Below are positions 8,422 to 17,919 of a stretch of 64,000 bases of DNA, piece after piece. The position numbers and the translations under genes were made by a program. The stretch covers positions 310,001-374,000 of the forward strand of contig JBMNHO010000002.1 in assembly GCA_050950425.1 (NCBI GenBank), given 5' to 3'. Position 1 is the stretch's first letter, and every line of letters starts with the position of its first letter. The notes beneath the pieces were generated by a model, which was not told the origin of the DNA, searched no databases, and was given only the letters and a program-made list of their open reading frames with translations. The DNA comes from RGIG529 sp050950425. GTDB taxonomy: Bacteria; Bacillota; Clostridia; Oscillospirales; Oscillospiraceae.

Positions 8422-10392
8422 ATGAAAATAATGAATATTGGCATCTTGGCTCATGTAGATGCTGGAAAAACAACATTAACAGAAAGTATGCTCTATGCCA
8501 GCGGTACAATTGCTGAGTCCGGGCGTGTTGACAGCGGTTCAACGATTACAGATTCTATGGCACTTGAAAAGCAAAGGGGCATTACAATTCAGGCATCCAT
8601 AGCATCTTATCAATGGAGCCATGTCAAAATTAATTTGATTGATACGCCTGGACATATCGATTTTTATTCAGAAGTAGAGCGCTCATTGAATGTATTGGAT
8701 GGCGCTATTTTGCTGATCTCTGCCAAAGACGGCATTCAGGCACAAACACGTATCCTTTTCGATGCAATACGAAAACGGAAACTTCCTGCTTTGATTTTTA
8801 TTAATAAGATAGATCAACCGGATATTGATCTTGATTCCCTCTATGAGGATATCAGAGCTAAATTGTCCTCTCATATCCTTATCATGCAGAGCATTACAAA
8901 CGGAATCTCTCTTTTGCCCAAAACTCTGAATCCGTTGTCTGAAGAATTTAAAGACACGATTATTGAAACGGATGATGCTTTGCTAAAAAAATATGTCATG
9001 GATCAGCCCATTACGGCGGAGGAACTGTTAGAGAGCAGAAGAAAAAATATAAATGATGGTACTCTTTTGCCTGTTTATCACGGCAGCGCTCTGAAACATA
9101 TCGGCACGAAAGAACTCATGGATGCGATTCTCATGGAATTCAGTCCATTTATACCTGCGCCCGACTCCAATCTTGCTGCATTGGTATACAAAGTTGAAAG
9201 AGATGATAATCGAAACAAACGCACATATATGCGCATTTTTGGAGGTTCCATTAAATCACGTGACGTACTAACCCTGCAAGATCATTCTGACAGTATAAAA
9301 ATTAAAAAATTAGAGACCTCAAGCAATGGAAAAATGGTAGAAACCGAAAAAGTCGAATGCGGTGATATTGCTATTTTTCCAAATGAAACGCGACTAAAGA
9401 TTGGGGACTCCATAGGAACAATTCCTGAAAGGAATTTGATTCTACACAACAATAATCTGATCATGCAGGCGAACATTTCCCCTGTCCTTTCTTCCGACAG
9501 AACTTTTCTGTTAGAAGCCTTATCGGAACTGGCGGAAACAGATCCTCTTTTGCAATATAAATTGGATTCCAGAAGCAACGATATTATTATGGAATTCCTC
9601 GGAAAAGTACAAATGGAAGTCATCGTTTCTTTGTTACAAAACCGATACCATCTTCAGGTCAAAATCGAGAATGTAACAACCATTTATAAAGAACGGCCTT
9701 TGAAAAAGGCAGACTTTACTGCCCATATTGAGGTCTCCCCTAATCCTTTTTGGGCATCCATAGGATTGTCAATCGAACCGCTTCCCATTGGAACTGGACT
9801 GCGCTATGAAAGCAAAGTGTCCTATGGATATTTAAATAAATCATTTCAGAACGCCGTTGAAGAAGGTGTTCGATATGGTTGTGAGCAGGGGTTATATGGA
9901 TGGGAAGTAACAGATCTTAAAGTCTGTTTTGAATATGGCGTATACTACAGTCCGGTAAGTACCCCTGCTGACTTTCGGCACTTAGCTCCTATTGTATTTG
10001 AGCAAGCCCTAAAACAGTCAGGTACGGAGTTGTTAGAGCCCTGCCTGTCATTTGAGCTTTATGTTCCCCAAGATTGCAATGCGCGTGTTTACAATGATCT
10101 GAAAAAATTTCATGCAGATATTGTATCAATAAAGACACAGCACAACGAAGTCGTAGTATCAGGAAAAATTCCGGCTCGCACATCACAATTTTATAAAGAG
10201 CAGCTTTCGGAGCTTACAAAAGGTCGTGGAGTCTTTTTAACAGAACGGGCAGGGTATCAGCAGAACACCGGTGAAATCTTTACTCAGGCCAGAAAACCGG
10301 ATGATCGATTGGATAAAACTCGTCACTTGTTTGATAAGGCGTATGACGAGATAGGCAATGAGGGACATCAATCTGGCATGAAATTCATGTAG
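8422..10392 (+). CDS. tet: Ribosomal-protection tetracycline-resistance GTPase
   Basis: A 656-aa EF-G-like GTPase that removes tetracycline from the ribosome. Motifs seen are AHVDAGKTT (residues 10-18), DTPGH (74-78) and NKID (128-131). The C-terminal part contains NPFWASIGLSIEPLPIG, YSPVSTPADFR and a tail ending in TRHLF, all typical of the Tet(M)/(O)/(W)/(T) group and not of EF-G itself. It is slightly longer than most members (about 640 aa). Compared from memory with Tet(W), Tet(T) and TetB(P) it shares blocks with each but matches none closely, so I give no class letter. The start follows GAGGTG. Expression is likely controlled by the upstream attenuator. Confidence 0.9.
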   Translation: MKIMNIGILAHVDAGKTTLTESMLYASGTIAESGRVDSGSTITDSMALEKQRGITIQASIASYQWSHVKINLIDTPGHIDFYSEVERSLNVLDGAILLISAKDGIQAQTRILFDAIRKRKLPALIFINKIDQPDIDLDSLYEDIRAKLSSHILIMQSITNGISLLPKTLNPLSEEFKDTIIETDDALLKKYVMDQPITAEELLESRRKNINDGTLLPVYHGSALKHIGTKELMDAILMEFSPFIPAPDSNLAALVYKVERDDNRNKRTYMRIFGGSIKSRDVLTLQDHSDSIKIKKLETSSNGKMVETEKVECGDIAIFPNETRLKIGDSIGTIPERNLILHNNNLIMQANISPVLSSDRTFLLEALSELAETDPLLQYKLDSRSNDIIMEFLGKVQMEVIVSLLQNRYHLQVKIENVTTIYKERPLKKADFTAHIEVSPNPFWASIGLSIEPLPIGTGLRYESKVSYGYLNKSFQNAVEEGVRYGCEQGLYGWEVTDLKVCFEYGVYYSPVSTPADFRHLAPIVFEQALKQSGTELLEPCLSFELYVPQDCNARVYNDLKKFHADIVSIKTQHNEVVVSGKIPARTSQFYKEQLSELTKGRGVFLTERAGYQQNTGEIFTQARKPDDRLDKTRHLFDKAYDEIGNEGHQSGMKFM

Positions 10393-10411
10393 CCAAAGGA
10401 GGAGAGAGAAA

Positions 10412-10744
10412 GTGGATAACTTAAAGGAAGCAACACTACAATCAGAGCTGCGTTTTAAGGATTTAGTAATCAATCCTTGCCATCGCAGTGTTTTAATAAA
10501 TAACAACCGCATAGACCTGACCACGAAGGAATTTGATCTCTTGTACTTTTTGGCTATCCATCCGGGATGGGCATTTACAAAATCCCAAATTTATGAGACC
10601 GTATGGGGAGAAGAGTATGTGTGTAATCAACACGCTGTAGAAAATATTATATACAATTTGCGGCGCAAGATGGCTATAAATTCTACAAGTATAAACTACA
10701 TTCAAACATTAGTCGGTTATGGCTACAAATTTTTAGCACCTTAG
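10412..10744 (+). CDS. Winged-helix DNA-binding protein, OmpR/PhoB type, without receiver domain
   Basis: A 110-aa protein that is almost wholly an OmpR-type effector domain: LTTKEFDLLYFLAIHPG, then the recognition region VWGEEYVCNQHAVENIIYNL, and the wing IQTLVGYGYKFL. There is no phosphoacceptor receiver domain, so it is not a normal response regulator. Start is a GTG 7 nt after AAAGGAGGAG. It lies 19 nt behind the tet gene and is probably co-transcribed with it. It could regulate resistance or transfer genes; the target is unknown. Confidence 0.75.
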   Translation: MDNLKEATLQSELRFKDLVINPCHRSVLINNNRIDLTTKEFDLLYFLAIHPGWAFTKSQIYETVWGEEYVCNQHAVENIIYNLRRKMAINSTSINYIQTLVGYGYKFLAP

Positions 10745-10806
10745 TAAAAATATCAAGAGGGCTCATTTTAATAATAAACAGGCAACTGTTCGGAGGTGAA
10801 GTGCCG

Positions 10807-11130
10807 ATGGGTGAATCACCTATAAATTTAGGAAGATTAATTAAGAATGCACGGTTAGAGGCAGGATTAACACAGGACAACCTTGCCACACAGGTTGGGG
10901 TCACACCACGGTATATAATGGCTATCGAAAATGAAAATAAATATCCAAGTATCCAGGTACTATCTAAGATCATCTGCACTTTGAAAATATCAGCAGATAC
11001 AATCTTTTATCCTGAAACGCAGCATACAGACAGAGAAAAGGAACAGCTCATTCACATGATCTATATGTGCGATGAAAGGGAAATTAAGATAGCTGCCGCA
11101 ACCGTTAAGGCGTTATTGGATGCCAGATAA
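10807..11130 (+). CDS. XRE-family helix-turn-helix regulator
   Basis: A 107-aa protein with an N-terminal Cro/CI-type helix-turn-helix (LGRLIKNARLEAGLTQDNLA, then VGVTPRYIMAIENENKYPS). The C-terminal tail is helical and acidic. I choose the ATG at 10807, 10 nt after GGAGG; a GTG at 10801 is too near the ribosome site. It closes the tet operon and is followed by a terminator. Likely an autoregulator or regulator of the resistance cassette. Confidence 0.8.
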   Translation: MGESPINLGRLIKNARLEAGLTQDNLATQVGVTPRYIMAIENENKYPSIQVLSKIICTLKISADTIFYPETQHTDREKEQLIHMIYMCDEREIKIAAATVKALLDAR

Positions 11131-11243
11131 TCCAGACACATTATCTTTAAGGGTAGAATTTTGTAATCCCATAAAGATTGATTGTTCTTTCTCTGTGTTT
11201 AAGAAATCCTTAGAGTGAAAAGTTCACTGCATAGGCCATGATG

Positions 11244-11305
11244 ACACATACCTCATGCCACCAAGAGAGCGCACTGCTCCCTTGGCGGCAGGGTATGTGT
11301 TTTTT
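11244..11305 (+). terminator. Terminator of the tet operon
   Basis: A long inverted repeat (ACATACC and GCCACCAAGAG in the left arm, their complements in the right) ends with TTTTTT at 11300-11305 on the plus strand. It also separates the tet operon from the convergent conjugation genes. Confidence 0.75.
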
Positions 11306-11562
11306 CATTTCACCGTAAACAGCAGACTACTCTTGCCGCCGTTTTCCCGCCAGCGCTGTTCCTTTTGTAGATGGCCGGTCTTTTCAAGGTCAGCGATGGC
11401 TCGCTGTACCGTGCGGCGAGAGAGCTTTAAGTCCTTGGCGATGGTGCCGATGGAAGGATAACAGGTTCCATCCTTATTTGCCCGGTCTTTCAGGTAGCGA
11501 TAGACCACAACAGCACGATGCGGGACATCCTGTGCATAGAGAGAAGAAAGATAGCTCACCAC
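11305..11562 (-). CDS. Helix-turn-helix domain protein downstream of VirD4
   Basis: A protein of about 85 aa with a winged HTH: VVYRYLKDRANKDGTCYPS, IGTIAKDLKLSRRTVQRAIA and DLEKTGHLQKEQRW. This type (HTH_36-like) is common in replication-initiator and ICE regulators. The start is uncertain: GTG codons at 11568, 11562 and 11559 are all possible, and I choose 11562 as the one best spaced from AGGAGG. It begins right after the VirD4 stop, so it belongs to the transfer operon. Confidence 0.65.
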   Translation of the reverse strand: MVSYLSSLYAQDVPHRAVVVYRYLKDRANKDGTCYPSIGTIAKDLKLSRRTVQRAIADLEKTGHLQKEQRWRENGGKSSLLFTVK

Positions 11563-11571
11563 GAACACCTC

Positions 11572-13376
11572 CTAATCGGTGCGCAGAGGCATGGTAGGAG
11601 GCTCCGGACTCATGCTCCTGCACCGGCGTATGACAGCGTACCTCCGCTGCGGTCATCACCGGGAGGATCGGGAATTCCGCAAAGTCATCCTCATCATAGG
11701 CACAGCGCCGGTTCATGATTTCCTGCTCCAGCTCGAAGCGGTCGGCGTAGTGAACCTTTCGGGCTGCACGTTCCTCCACCTCAAAGGGTTTCTCAAAGCG
11801 GATGCCCCATTTGAGAAACAGCGGCAGCTTGGTGCGCATGGGACAGCAGCCGGTCTTGGCCAGAATAAAATTGCCCTTGGGCAGTGTTTTCAGCTCATCC
11901 GGTGTCATCAGCGGACTTTGGATCATCTGCAGGCTTTGGCTGGGATCATTTTTTCCTCTGCTGATAGACCCGGACATGACGGTCTTGTTGCCCAGCGCCC
12001 TTGAGAGGATGTCGGCGCTCTCAGAGTTCGGGGCAAAGCCGCCGAACAGAATGTCTTGGCAGTTATCGATGATGATGGCGCTGCCCTCCTTGCCATAGTT
12101 TTTCTCAAGCTGTGCAAAGGATTGGATGATCGGTACCATAGAAATCCGGCGAGAACGTCCGGCTGAGAACATCATCTCCATCGACTGTATTTTTGGAATG
12201 GTTCCGATCTCATCAGCGAAGATCATCACCCGGTTGGGGAGCTTGCCGCCGTATTCATCTGCCACCGTCAGCATCTCCCGGTAGAGCTGCTGGAGGAACA
12301 GAGACACCATGAAATATTTCGTATTATCTTCCTCCGGCAGAATAATGAAAATGGCGCACTTCTCCTTGCAGAAGGTTTCCGTGTCCAGCGAGCTGTCAAA
12401 ACAGAGAATTTGCTCCATTTCGGAATCCAGAAACGCATTGAGGCGTGACATGGCGGTGGACAGCACCGAGGCCATCGCTTGGTCGGCGGTGTTGAGGGCG
12501 GCACCGGCAAACCATCTTGCCTTATGGTCAGAGGGCAGTTTGTCCATCAGCAGCTGGAACTGGCTTTTGTTCTTCACCGGTGAGGGAGCCAGCAAATCCT
12601 GTATCATCTTGAACACTGATATGATGTGCCGTTTCTCCGGAGGGCAGTATTCCGCAATCAGCAGAATGACCGATGTCAGCAAGCCCTCGGCGGCATCGTA
12701 GAAGAAGGCGTTTTGACCATAGCTGCTGGCATCCTCACCGCTGCTGGTGATGATGGTCTTTGCGGTGATTTTGGCATACTTCTCAGCTTTCGCTTTCAGA
12801 GCGAGATTATCGGGATTCTTCATGTAGGCATCCATATAGCGGTTGACCAGCTGCAGAATGTTGTCGCCGTCCGAGCGGGTGGGATTGCGCAGATCCAGCA
12901 CCGATATTTTGTAGCCATAGTAATCCTTTGGCGATTCCTGCGTAGTTGCGGAACAGATCGCCCTTTGTGTCTGTGCAGACCCAGCTCATACCGGAGGCAC
13001 AGGCATACTCGATATTGGGGTACAGAAAGTTTGCGGTTTTGCCGACACCGGCAGCGCCGATCATGAGGCAGTGAATGTCGCCGTCATCAATGAGAGCAGT
13101 GGTTGAGCCAGCCTTTTGCTTGCAGCCCACCACAAGCCCCTGCAAGGCGGGCAGATTCTGCCCACGCCGCCATTTCTCCGGCTCGTAGGGTACATGGGTG
13201 TATGTCCGTTTGATCTCGCTCTCGGTGGCGAAGCGGGCGGTACCGTGCTGACCGTCACCCACCGTCTTGGACTTGATGCCGCTGAGGGTGTAGTAATGTG
13301 CTAAAAGAGAAAGGCCGCCGATGACGGAGAACATCACGGCGGCTACTGCTATGAGAATAGTTACTTGGGATGGCAT
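11572..13376 (-). pseudogene. virD4: VirD4/TraG-type conjugative coupling protein, two frameshifts
   Basis: The type IV coupling ATPase that brings the relaxase-DNA complex to the secretion channel. It starts at 13376, 8 nt after AAAGGAG. One membrane helix (VTILIAVAAVMFSVIGGLSL) leads the N-terminus, Walker A is GAAGVGKTANF and Walker B is VMIFADEIGTIP. Frame breaks: near 12928 an extra A in GCCAAAGGATTAC would, if removed, give AKDYYGYKISVLDLR; near 11608 an extra T moves the ending out of frame, and correction gives PEPPTMPLRTD and a stop at 11572. Corrected length is about 600 aa, normal for the family. Either sequencing error or recent inactivation. Confidence 0.85.
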
Positions 13377-13487
13377 AGGGAAAACTCCTTTCATTTGGAT
13401 AAATTCTGTAGTAAAATAATCTAAAATGAAGCCATATTTAGCGGATGACATGGCTTGACAAACTTCAAATTTACAGGAGGAGTATTA

Positions 13488-14018
13488 ATGGGCGAAATTA
13501 TATCTAGATGGTCAAAAAAATCTTTGTCGCAAGTAATTAACCTTTTATCAGGGGCGTTAATAATGATTTTGTTTATTAATCATTTTACTGTCATAGATAT
13601 CCGATTAGATTTTTTGGATTTTATATCTGTAAATTATGCTAATTTAAGTGAGAGCATAATAATGTGGATTTTTGCCGTCTTACTCTTTCATAATTTCATT
13701 TTTAAAATAGTTAGATATATAGTTAAAAAATGCTTTCCCTTTAATACAGAACAAGATGAATTTAAATACTATAATATACTTGTTTTAATTCAAACAAGTG
13801 AAGATGTATTGGATTTAATGGTGTCAATATATGGCCTTATGTTTTTGCTTGCCATTCGTAGTATCAATGTGAACACCGAAATTTTTTATGCTACTCCATT
13901 AGCGCTGTTAACATACTCCGGTATAATTTTAAGATTTGTTGAATCGATTGTTTTTCATTTCTATCTGTCTAATTTATCTATAGTCAACAAATTCATAAAA
14001 AATAATCGATTGGATTAA
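13488..14018 (+). CDS. Multi-helix membrane protein of unknown function, inserted cargo
   Basis: A 176-aa, AT-rich plus-strand gene lying between VirD4 and the TOPRIM gene, both of which are on the minus strand. It starts at an ATG 7 nt after AGGAGG and has about four predicted membrane helices (such as LSGALIMILFINHFTVIDI and SIIMWIFAVLLFHNFIF). I see no catalytic motif and do not recognise a family. Its orientation, base composition and own terminator mark it as inserted cargo. A defence or exclusion role is possible but only a guess from position. Confidence 0.7.
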   Translation: MGEIISRWSKKSLSQVINLLSGALIMILFINHFTVIDIRLDFLDFISVNYANLSESIIMWIFAVLLFHNFIFKIVRYIVKKCFPFNTEQDEFKYYNILVLIQTSEDVLDLMVSIYGLMFLLAIRSINVNTEIFYATPLALLTYSGIILRFVESIVFHFYLSNLSIVNKFIKNNRLD

Positions 14019-14052
14019 AATACACTTGCCGAATTGTAGAAAGCCGATTTAG

Positions 14053-14085
14053 GCATGGCAGTCAACTTGACCGCCGTGCTTTTTT
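14053..14085 (+). terminator. Terminator of the membrane-protein gene
   Basis: GCATGGCAGTC and GACCGCCGTGC form an imperfect stem followed by TTTTTT on the plus strand, directly at the end of the convergent TOPRIM gene. Confidence 0.65.
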
Positions 14086-15016
14086 ACGTCATCGTCATAA
14101 TCGATTCACTCTGCTCCTGCGAGCATGATGCCTTCAAATCTTCATTCCAATCCTTGTGTGCAGAAACATCATACACCACATCTTTATAATCCTGCTGCTG
14201 CAAAGTTTTATGAATGCGGCTGGCAGCCTTGCGTCCGGATTTATCATTGTCAAGACAAAGTGTCACTCGTTGAAGCTGAGGGTACAGTTCCAACATCTTC
14301 AGTACAGGCTGTTGTGACACACCGTTCAATGCCCCATAACTGGCGTTTTTCCAATTTTGAGGATGCAAACTGATATACGACAGCAGATCGATAGGCGCTT
14401 CAAACACAAACAGGTTGTGGGAATTCGGATTCTTGGAAATGTAATGAAAGCTGTAGGCCGGATGGCTGCCCTCCACGTTGATGCGGAAGCAGCTTCCGGT
14501 TGCCGTGCTTTTCTTATGGGCATGACGGGCAATGCCATTTTCATCATGACCCACGAACACAGCGTTGTGGTATTCGGCATCTTCAAACAGCAGCTTTTCT
14601 CTGGCAAACTCGGACAGAACTTCCCGGCTGATGCAGCGCTGCTTGATAAGATAGGCGAACACCCGGCGCATATCGGTGTGTGCTGGCGGCAGAGTAAAGG
14701 GCTTTCGCTGCTCCGGCTCGCCGCTTTTGCTGTGCTGCCGGTATTCCACTCCCTGTTCACCGCCCAGCAGCAGGCTGACCGCCTCCGGGAAAGACAGGTT
14801 GTAGAGCCGTTTGACGAGATCAATGGCGTAGCTGCCCTCCTGAGCGGAGTGATCATACCAGCTGTTGCCCCGCACGGTGATGCTGTGGTCGCTGGCCAGC
14901 CGCTTATCTCTCCCGGAGGGCAGGAGCTTCTCACCCTGCCGCTGGAGGAAGTCCACCAAGTCCACCGAGTTGGCTCGCTCCTTTTGCTCGTCTGTAAAAT
15001 AGATGTAGCCTGACAC
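14084..15016 (-). CDS. TOPRIM-domain (DUF3991-like) primase-related ICE protein
   Basis: A 310-aa protein. The N-terminal part (FLQRQGEKLLPSGRDKRL, then SWYDHSAQEGSYAIDLVKRL) resembles the DUF3991/zinc-finger-like region of plasmid primases, and a TOPRIM domain follows with LFVFEAPIDLLS (the Glu) and LCLDNDKSGRKA (the D-x-D). Such proteins sit next to relaxases in clostridial ICEs and may prime strand synthesis after transfer. I choose the GTG at 15016 because GGGAGG lies 7 nt before it; upstream ATG codons overlap that site. It begins 15 nt after the relaxase stop. The frame is intact, unlike both neighbours. Confidence 0.8.
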   Translation of the reverse strand: MSGYIYFTDEQKERANSVDLVDFLQRQGEKLLPSGRDKRLASDHSITVRGNSWYDHSAQEGSYAIDLVKRLYNLSFPEAVSLLLGGEQGVEYRQHSKSGEPEQRKPFTLPPAHTDMRRVFAYLIKQRCISREVLSEFAREKLLFEDAEYHNAVFVGHDENGIARHAHKKSTATGSCFRINVEGSHPAYSFHYISKNPNSHNLFVFEAPIDLLSYISLHPQNWKNASYGALNGVSQQPVLKMLELYPQLQRVTLCLDNDKSGRKAASRIHKTLQQQDYKDVVYDVSAHKDWNEDLKASCSQEQSESIMTMT

Positions 15017-15030
15017 AATAAAACCTCCCA

Positions 15031-17834
15031 TCATAAATGAATTTGTGGCGCATGGTCATCCCGCTTGTGACCCTGCGCCTGCTTTTTCTCCTGCAGCTTC
15101 CGTCTGCGCTTGCGGTCGATGTGATCGGCAGCACCGGCGCTTCTGCGATAGTCCTCACGGAACAGGTTTTCCAGCTGGCGCAACAGTCTGGTGGCTGCCA
15201 GACAGCACCGATGGATTGCTGTAGGTGCTTGATATTGTCGATGAGATACTGCGCATAAGACATTGCCCTGCGCCGCAGACAGCCCCAGCCAGTAAAGGCT
15301 CTTTTCCTTGTCACGGGGAACATCGCCTCATAGAAATACAGCTTGCCCAGGGCATACTGTGCAAACTGATTTCCCTGTTCGGCGGAAGCGGTCAGCCAGC
15401 GGATCGCGGCTTCGACATCCTTTGGCACATCCTCGCCCCCCAGATAGAGCTTGCCGAGCTGGTAAGCCGCAAACTCATTTTTCTGCTCTGCCGATAAGGT
15501 GAACAGCCGGATTGCCTCACCTGACATCCTTGGGAATCCTGTCACCGGCAAGATACAGCTTTGCCAGAGCATACTGGGCATAGGCATTGCCGAGATCGGA
15601 GGAGAGTGTAAGCCACTTGACCGCTTCCGGAACATTCTTCGGGATATCCTCACCGGAGAGATACAGCCTGCCGAGCTGATAGGCGGCATACTCATTTTTC
15701 TGTTCTGCGGCGGCTGTAAACATGGCCACTGCCTTTTGAATATCTTTTTCCACATGAGTGCCATCCCGGTACAGCTTTCCGAGGGCATATTGCGCTCCGG
15801 CGTTTCCGGCCTCCGCTGCCTTGCTCATCCAATCTATCGCCTGTGCCGGATCACCGATGCCGGTTTCCAGACACACCTTGCCCAGCAGATATTGGGCATT
15901 CACATTTCCAAGCTGCGCCGATTTCTCCAGATAGGAAACCGCAGCCTGCACATCCTTGTCCGTACCGGTTCCGGTGTAGAGCATCTGACCAAGGCGGTAT
16001 TGCAGCTTATCATCATGGCTGTCCTTTTCCAGACGATAAAACCCGGTAAAGGCAGCCTTGAAATGCTGAGGAGGCAGTCAGCATCCACCGGTGTACCGAC
16101 ACCATCACGATACATTTTTGCAAGTTCATAATCCGCATAGGGGTTTCCCTGATCGGCAGACAGGGTATAGAGCCGGAGCGCCTGCACATAATCCTGCGGA
16201 ACACCCTGACCACGGTAATAAAGGCCGCCGAGAGAATATTGGGCGTATTTATGATTCTTATCCACCGCCTCCTGAAACCATGAAGCTGCCTGCCCATAGT
16301 CCTGATCGGTGCCAAGACCGGCGGCGTACATTTTGCCGATGCGGTATTCCAGATAGGGCTTGGGCTTTTCTTCCTCTGCGGATAAAAAGGCAGCCAGCGC
16401 TTTTTCATACCAAGCATGAGCGGCCTGCAGATCAATCTCACGCCCCAAGCCATCGGCGAACATTCTGCCGAGGTCATGCATGGCAAGGGCATTGCCGGAT
16501 TCCGCTTCCAACAGGAACAGCTGGTATGCCTTATCAAAATCCTGCGGTACATCCTCGCTGCCGTAGAGATATTGCCTCGCCAGTTTGTATTGCTCGCTCC
16601 ACTCGGCACGAAAAGCCGTATCGGCAGGCTCCATAAAACATTCATCCGACATCAACATCCGCAGGCTCCGGCAGCTCCGGTTCCGGTGCATGCCTCATCC
16701 TCAAATGAAACATGGTGACCACCCAGCTTCAACGCTTCGGCAATCACCATGTTTTTAATACTCTTAAATTGTTTCTGCTGGGATAGCGGCGGAAGGGGCG
16801 GCAGCTTATTGGTATAGGTCTTAAGGATTTCATTCTGCCAGTCGTTCCATGCCCGGTACAGCTTGTCGATTCGTTCCTCCTTGGCAAGCTCATCCACAAT
16901 GCGGTCGATGATGGCTTTCACATCTGCCTTGAGGTATCCATACACCTTTTTGCCGCCCGTGTTTTGGAGCCGTCTGAGCTAACAGCAGCAGATCCGCTTC
17001 AATGGCTTTGTTTTCACAGACACGATCCTGCACCTGTGAAAGCAGCTCGGCCATTACATCGGCGGCACCTTGCTTGAGTTGGCTTCGGCTTCATTCTGAT
17101 GCTCATAAATGTGAGCGAAATCCTGACGGAAAATATCATGCGCCAGTCTCTGAGCGCATGGCTTCGATGGCAGGCTCGGTGAGAAAGCCGTCATTGTCCT
17201 TGGCGGAGTAAACCATGAGATGCACATGGGGATGGTGGCTTTCATTGTGAAAGGCGGCATACCAGCGGAGGTTCTCGCTGTCTATTTTCATGTGCTTGCA
17301 GAGCATGGCTTTTTTGCTGCGGAGCAAATCCTGCCACTGCTTTCCGCTGTCGTACCCGAGCCTTGCGGCATCCTCCCGGCGCAGGCTGATGACATGAGTC
17401 CAGACAGCGCCCTTGTGGTTGCACACATCCTCCTGCACCTTTGCCAGCACCACCGGTACTCCCGCATCGGTAAACAGACCATGCTCGCCGATCCGCTCCA
17501 CACGAGGGACGGCCTGCGATGTACTCCACATAATTTTCACGCTTGCCGATGAGGTTCAGGTTCTGCTCCAATGCCAGAGAGATAAATTCAGTCGCATTGC
17601 CGATGGTGGGGCTTCTCGCAGTAGTCGGCATACTCCAGCATATCCTTGGCAGAGGGAATATCTCGGATAAGCTGCCCGATGAGCTGCTGCTGTTTGACCG
17701 TAGCCGGAAGCAGCAGCTTGCTCTCGTCAATCTTTTCGACACCATCACGGGTTCCGATGTACTTCACATAGTTTTCAAGCTGGGCTGGCGGGAGCATCCC
17801 GCATATATTGTGAGGTAAAGATGATCTTTGGCAT
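15031..17834 (-). pseudogene. MobP3-like relaxase with C-terminal Sel1 repeats, many frameshifts
   Basis: The nicking relaxase of the ICE. Reading through frame breaks gives about 930 aa: N-terminus MPKIIFTSQYMRDA, HUH metal motif in HNESHHPHVHLMVY, a helical middle (VYGYLKADVKAIIDRIVDEL), and then a long series of Sel1/TPR repeats (for example YAQYSLGGLYYRGQGVPQDY). At least 13 single-base breaks occur, about ten of them an extra base (near 17786, 17613, 17511, 17147, 16973, 16691, 16648 and 15522) and a few a missing base (17080, 15337). Several are in short C runs. The start follows AAAGGAGGCCGCC. As written the gene cannot make a relaxase; the cause is error or decay. Confidence 0.8.
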
Positions 17835-17866
17835 GGCGGCCTCCTTTCTGTGTTTTGGGCAAAAGA

Positions 17867-17900
17867 AAAGAGCGACCACGGTTTTTAGTGATCGCTCTTT
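17867..17900 (-). terminator. Terminator behind the HEPN gene
   Basis: AAAGAGCGACCAC pairs with GTGATCGCTCTTT; on the minus strand the stem is followed by TTTTCTTTT. It lies between the HEPN-type gene and the relaxase, so the relaxase probably has its own promoter or reads through. Confidence 0.6.
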
Positions 17901-17919
17901 GAAATATGATTATCATTGC

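Noticed and set aside
15031..16700. Periodic repeats suggestive of CRISPR or tandem DNA repeats
   Set aside because: The periodicity is that of Sel1 protein repeats (about 36 codons) with diverged DNA; no identical direct repeats with unique spacers exist here or elsewhere in the window.
15031..17834. Programmed frameshifting in the relaxase
   Set aside because: At least 13 breaks at different sequences, without slippery heptamers plus hairpins, cannot be programmed recoding.
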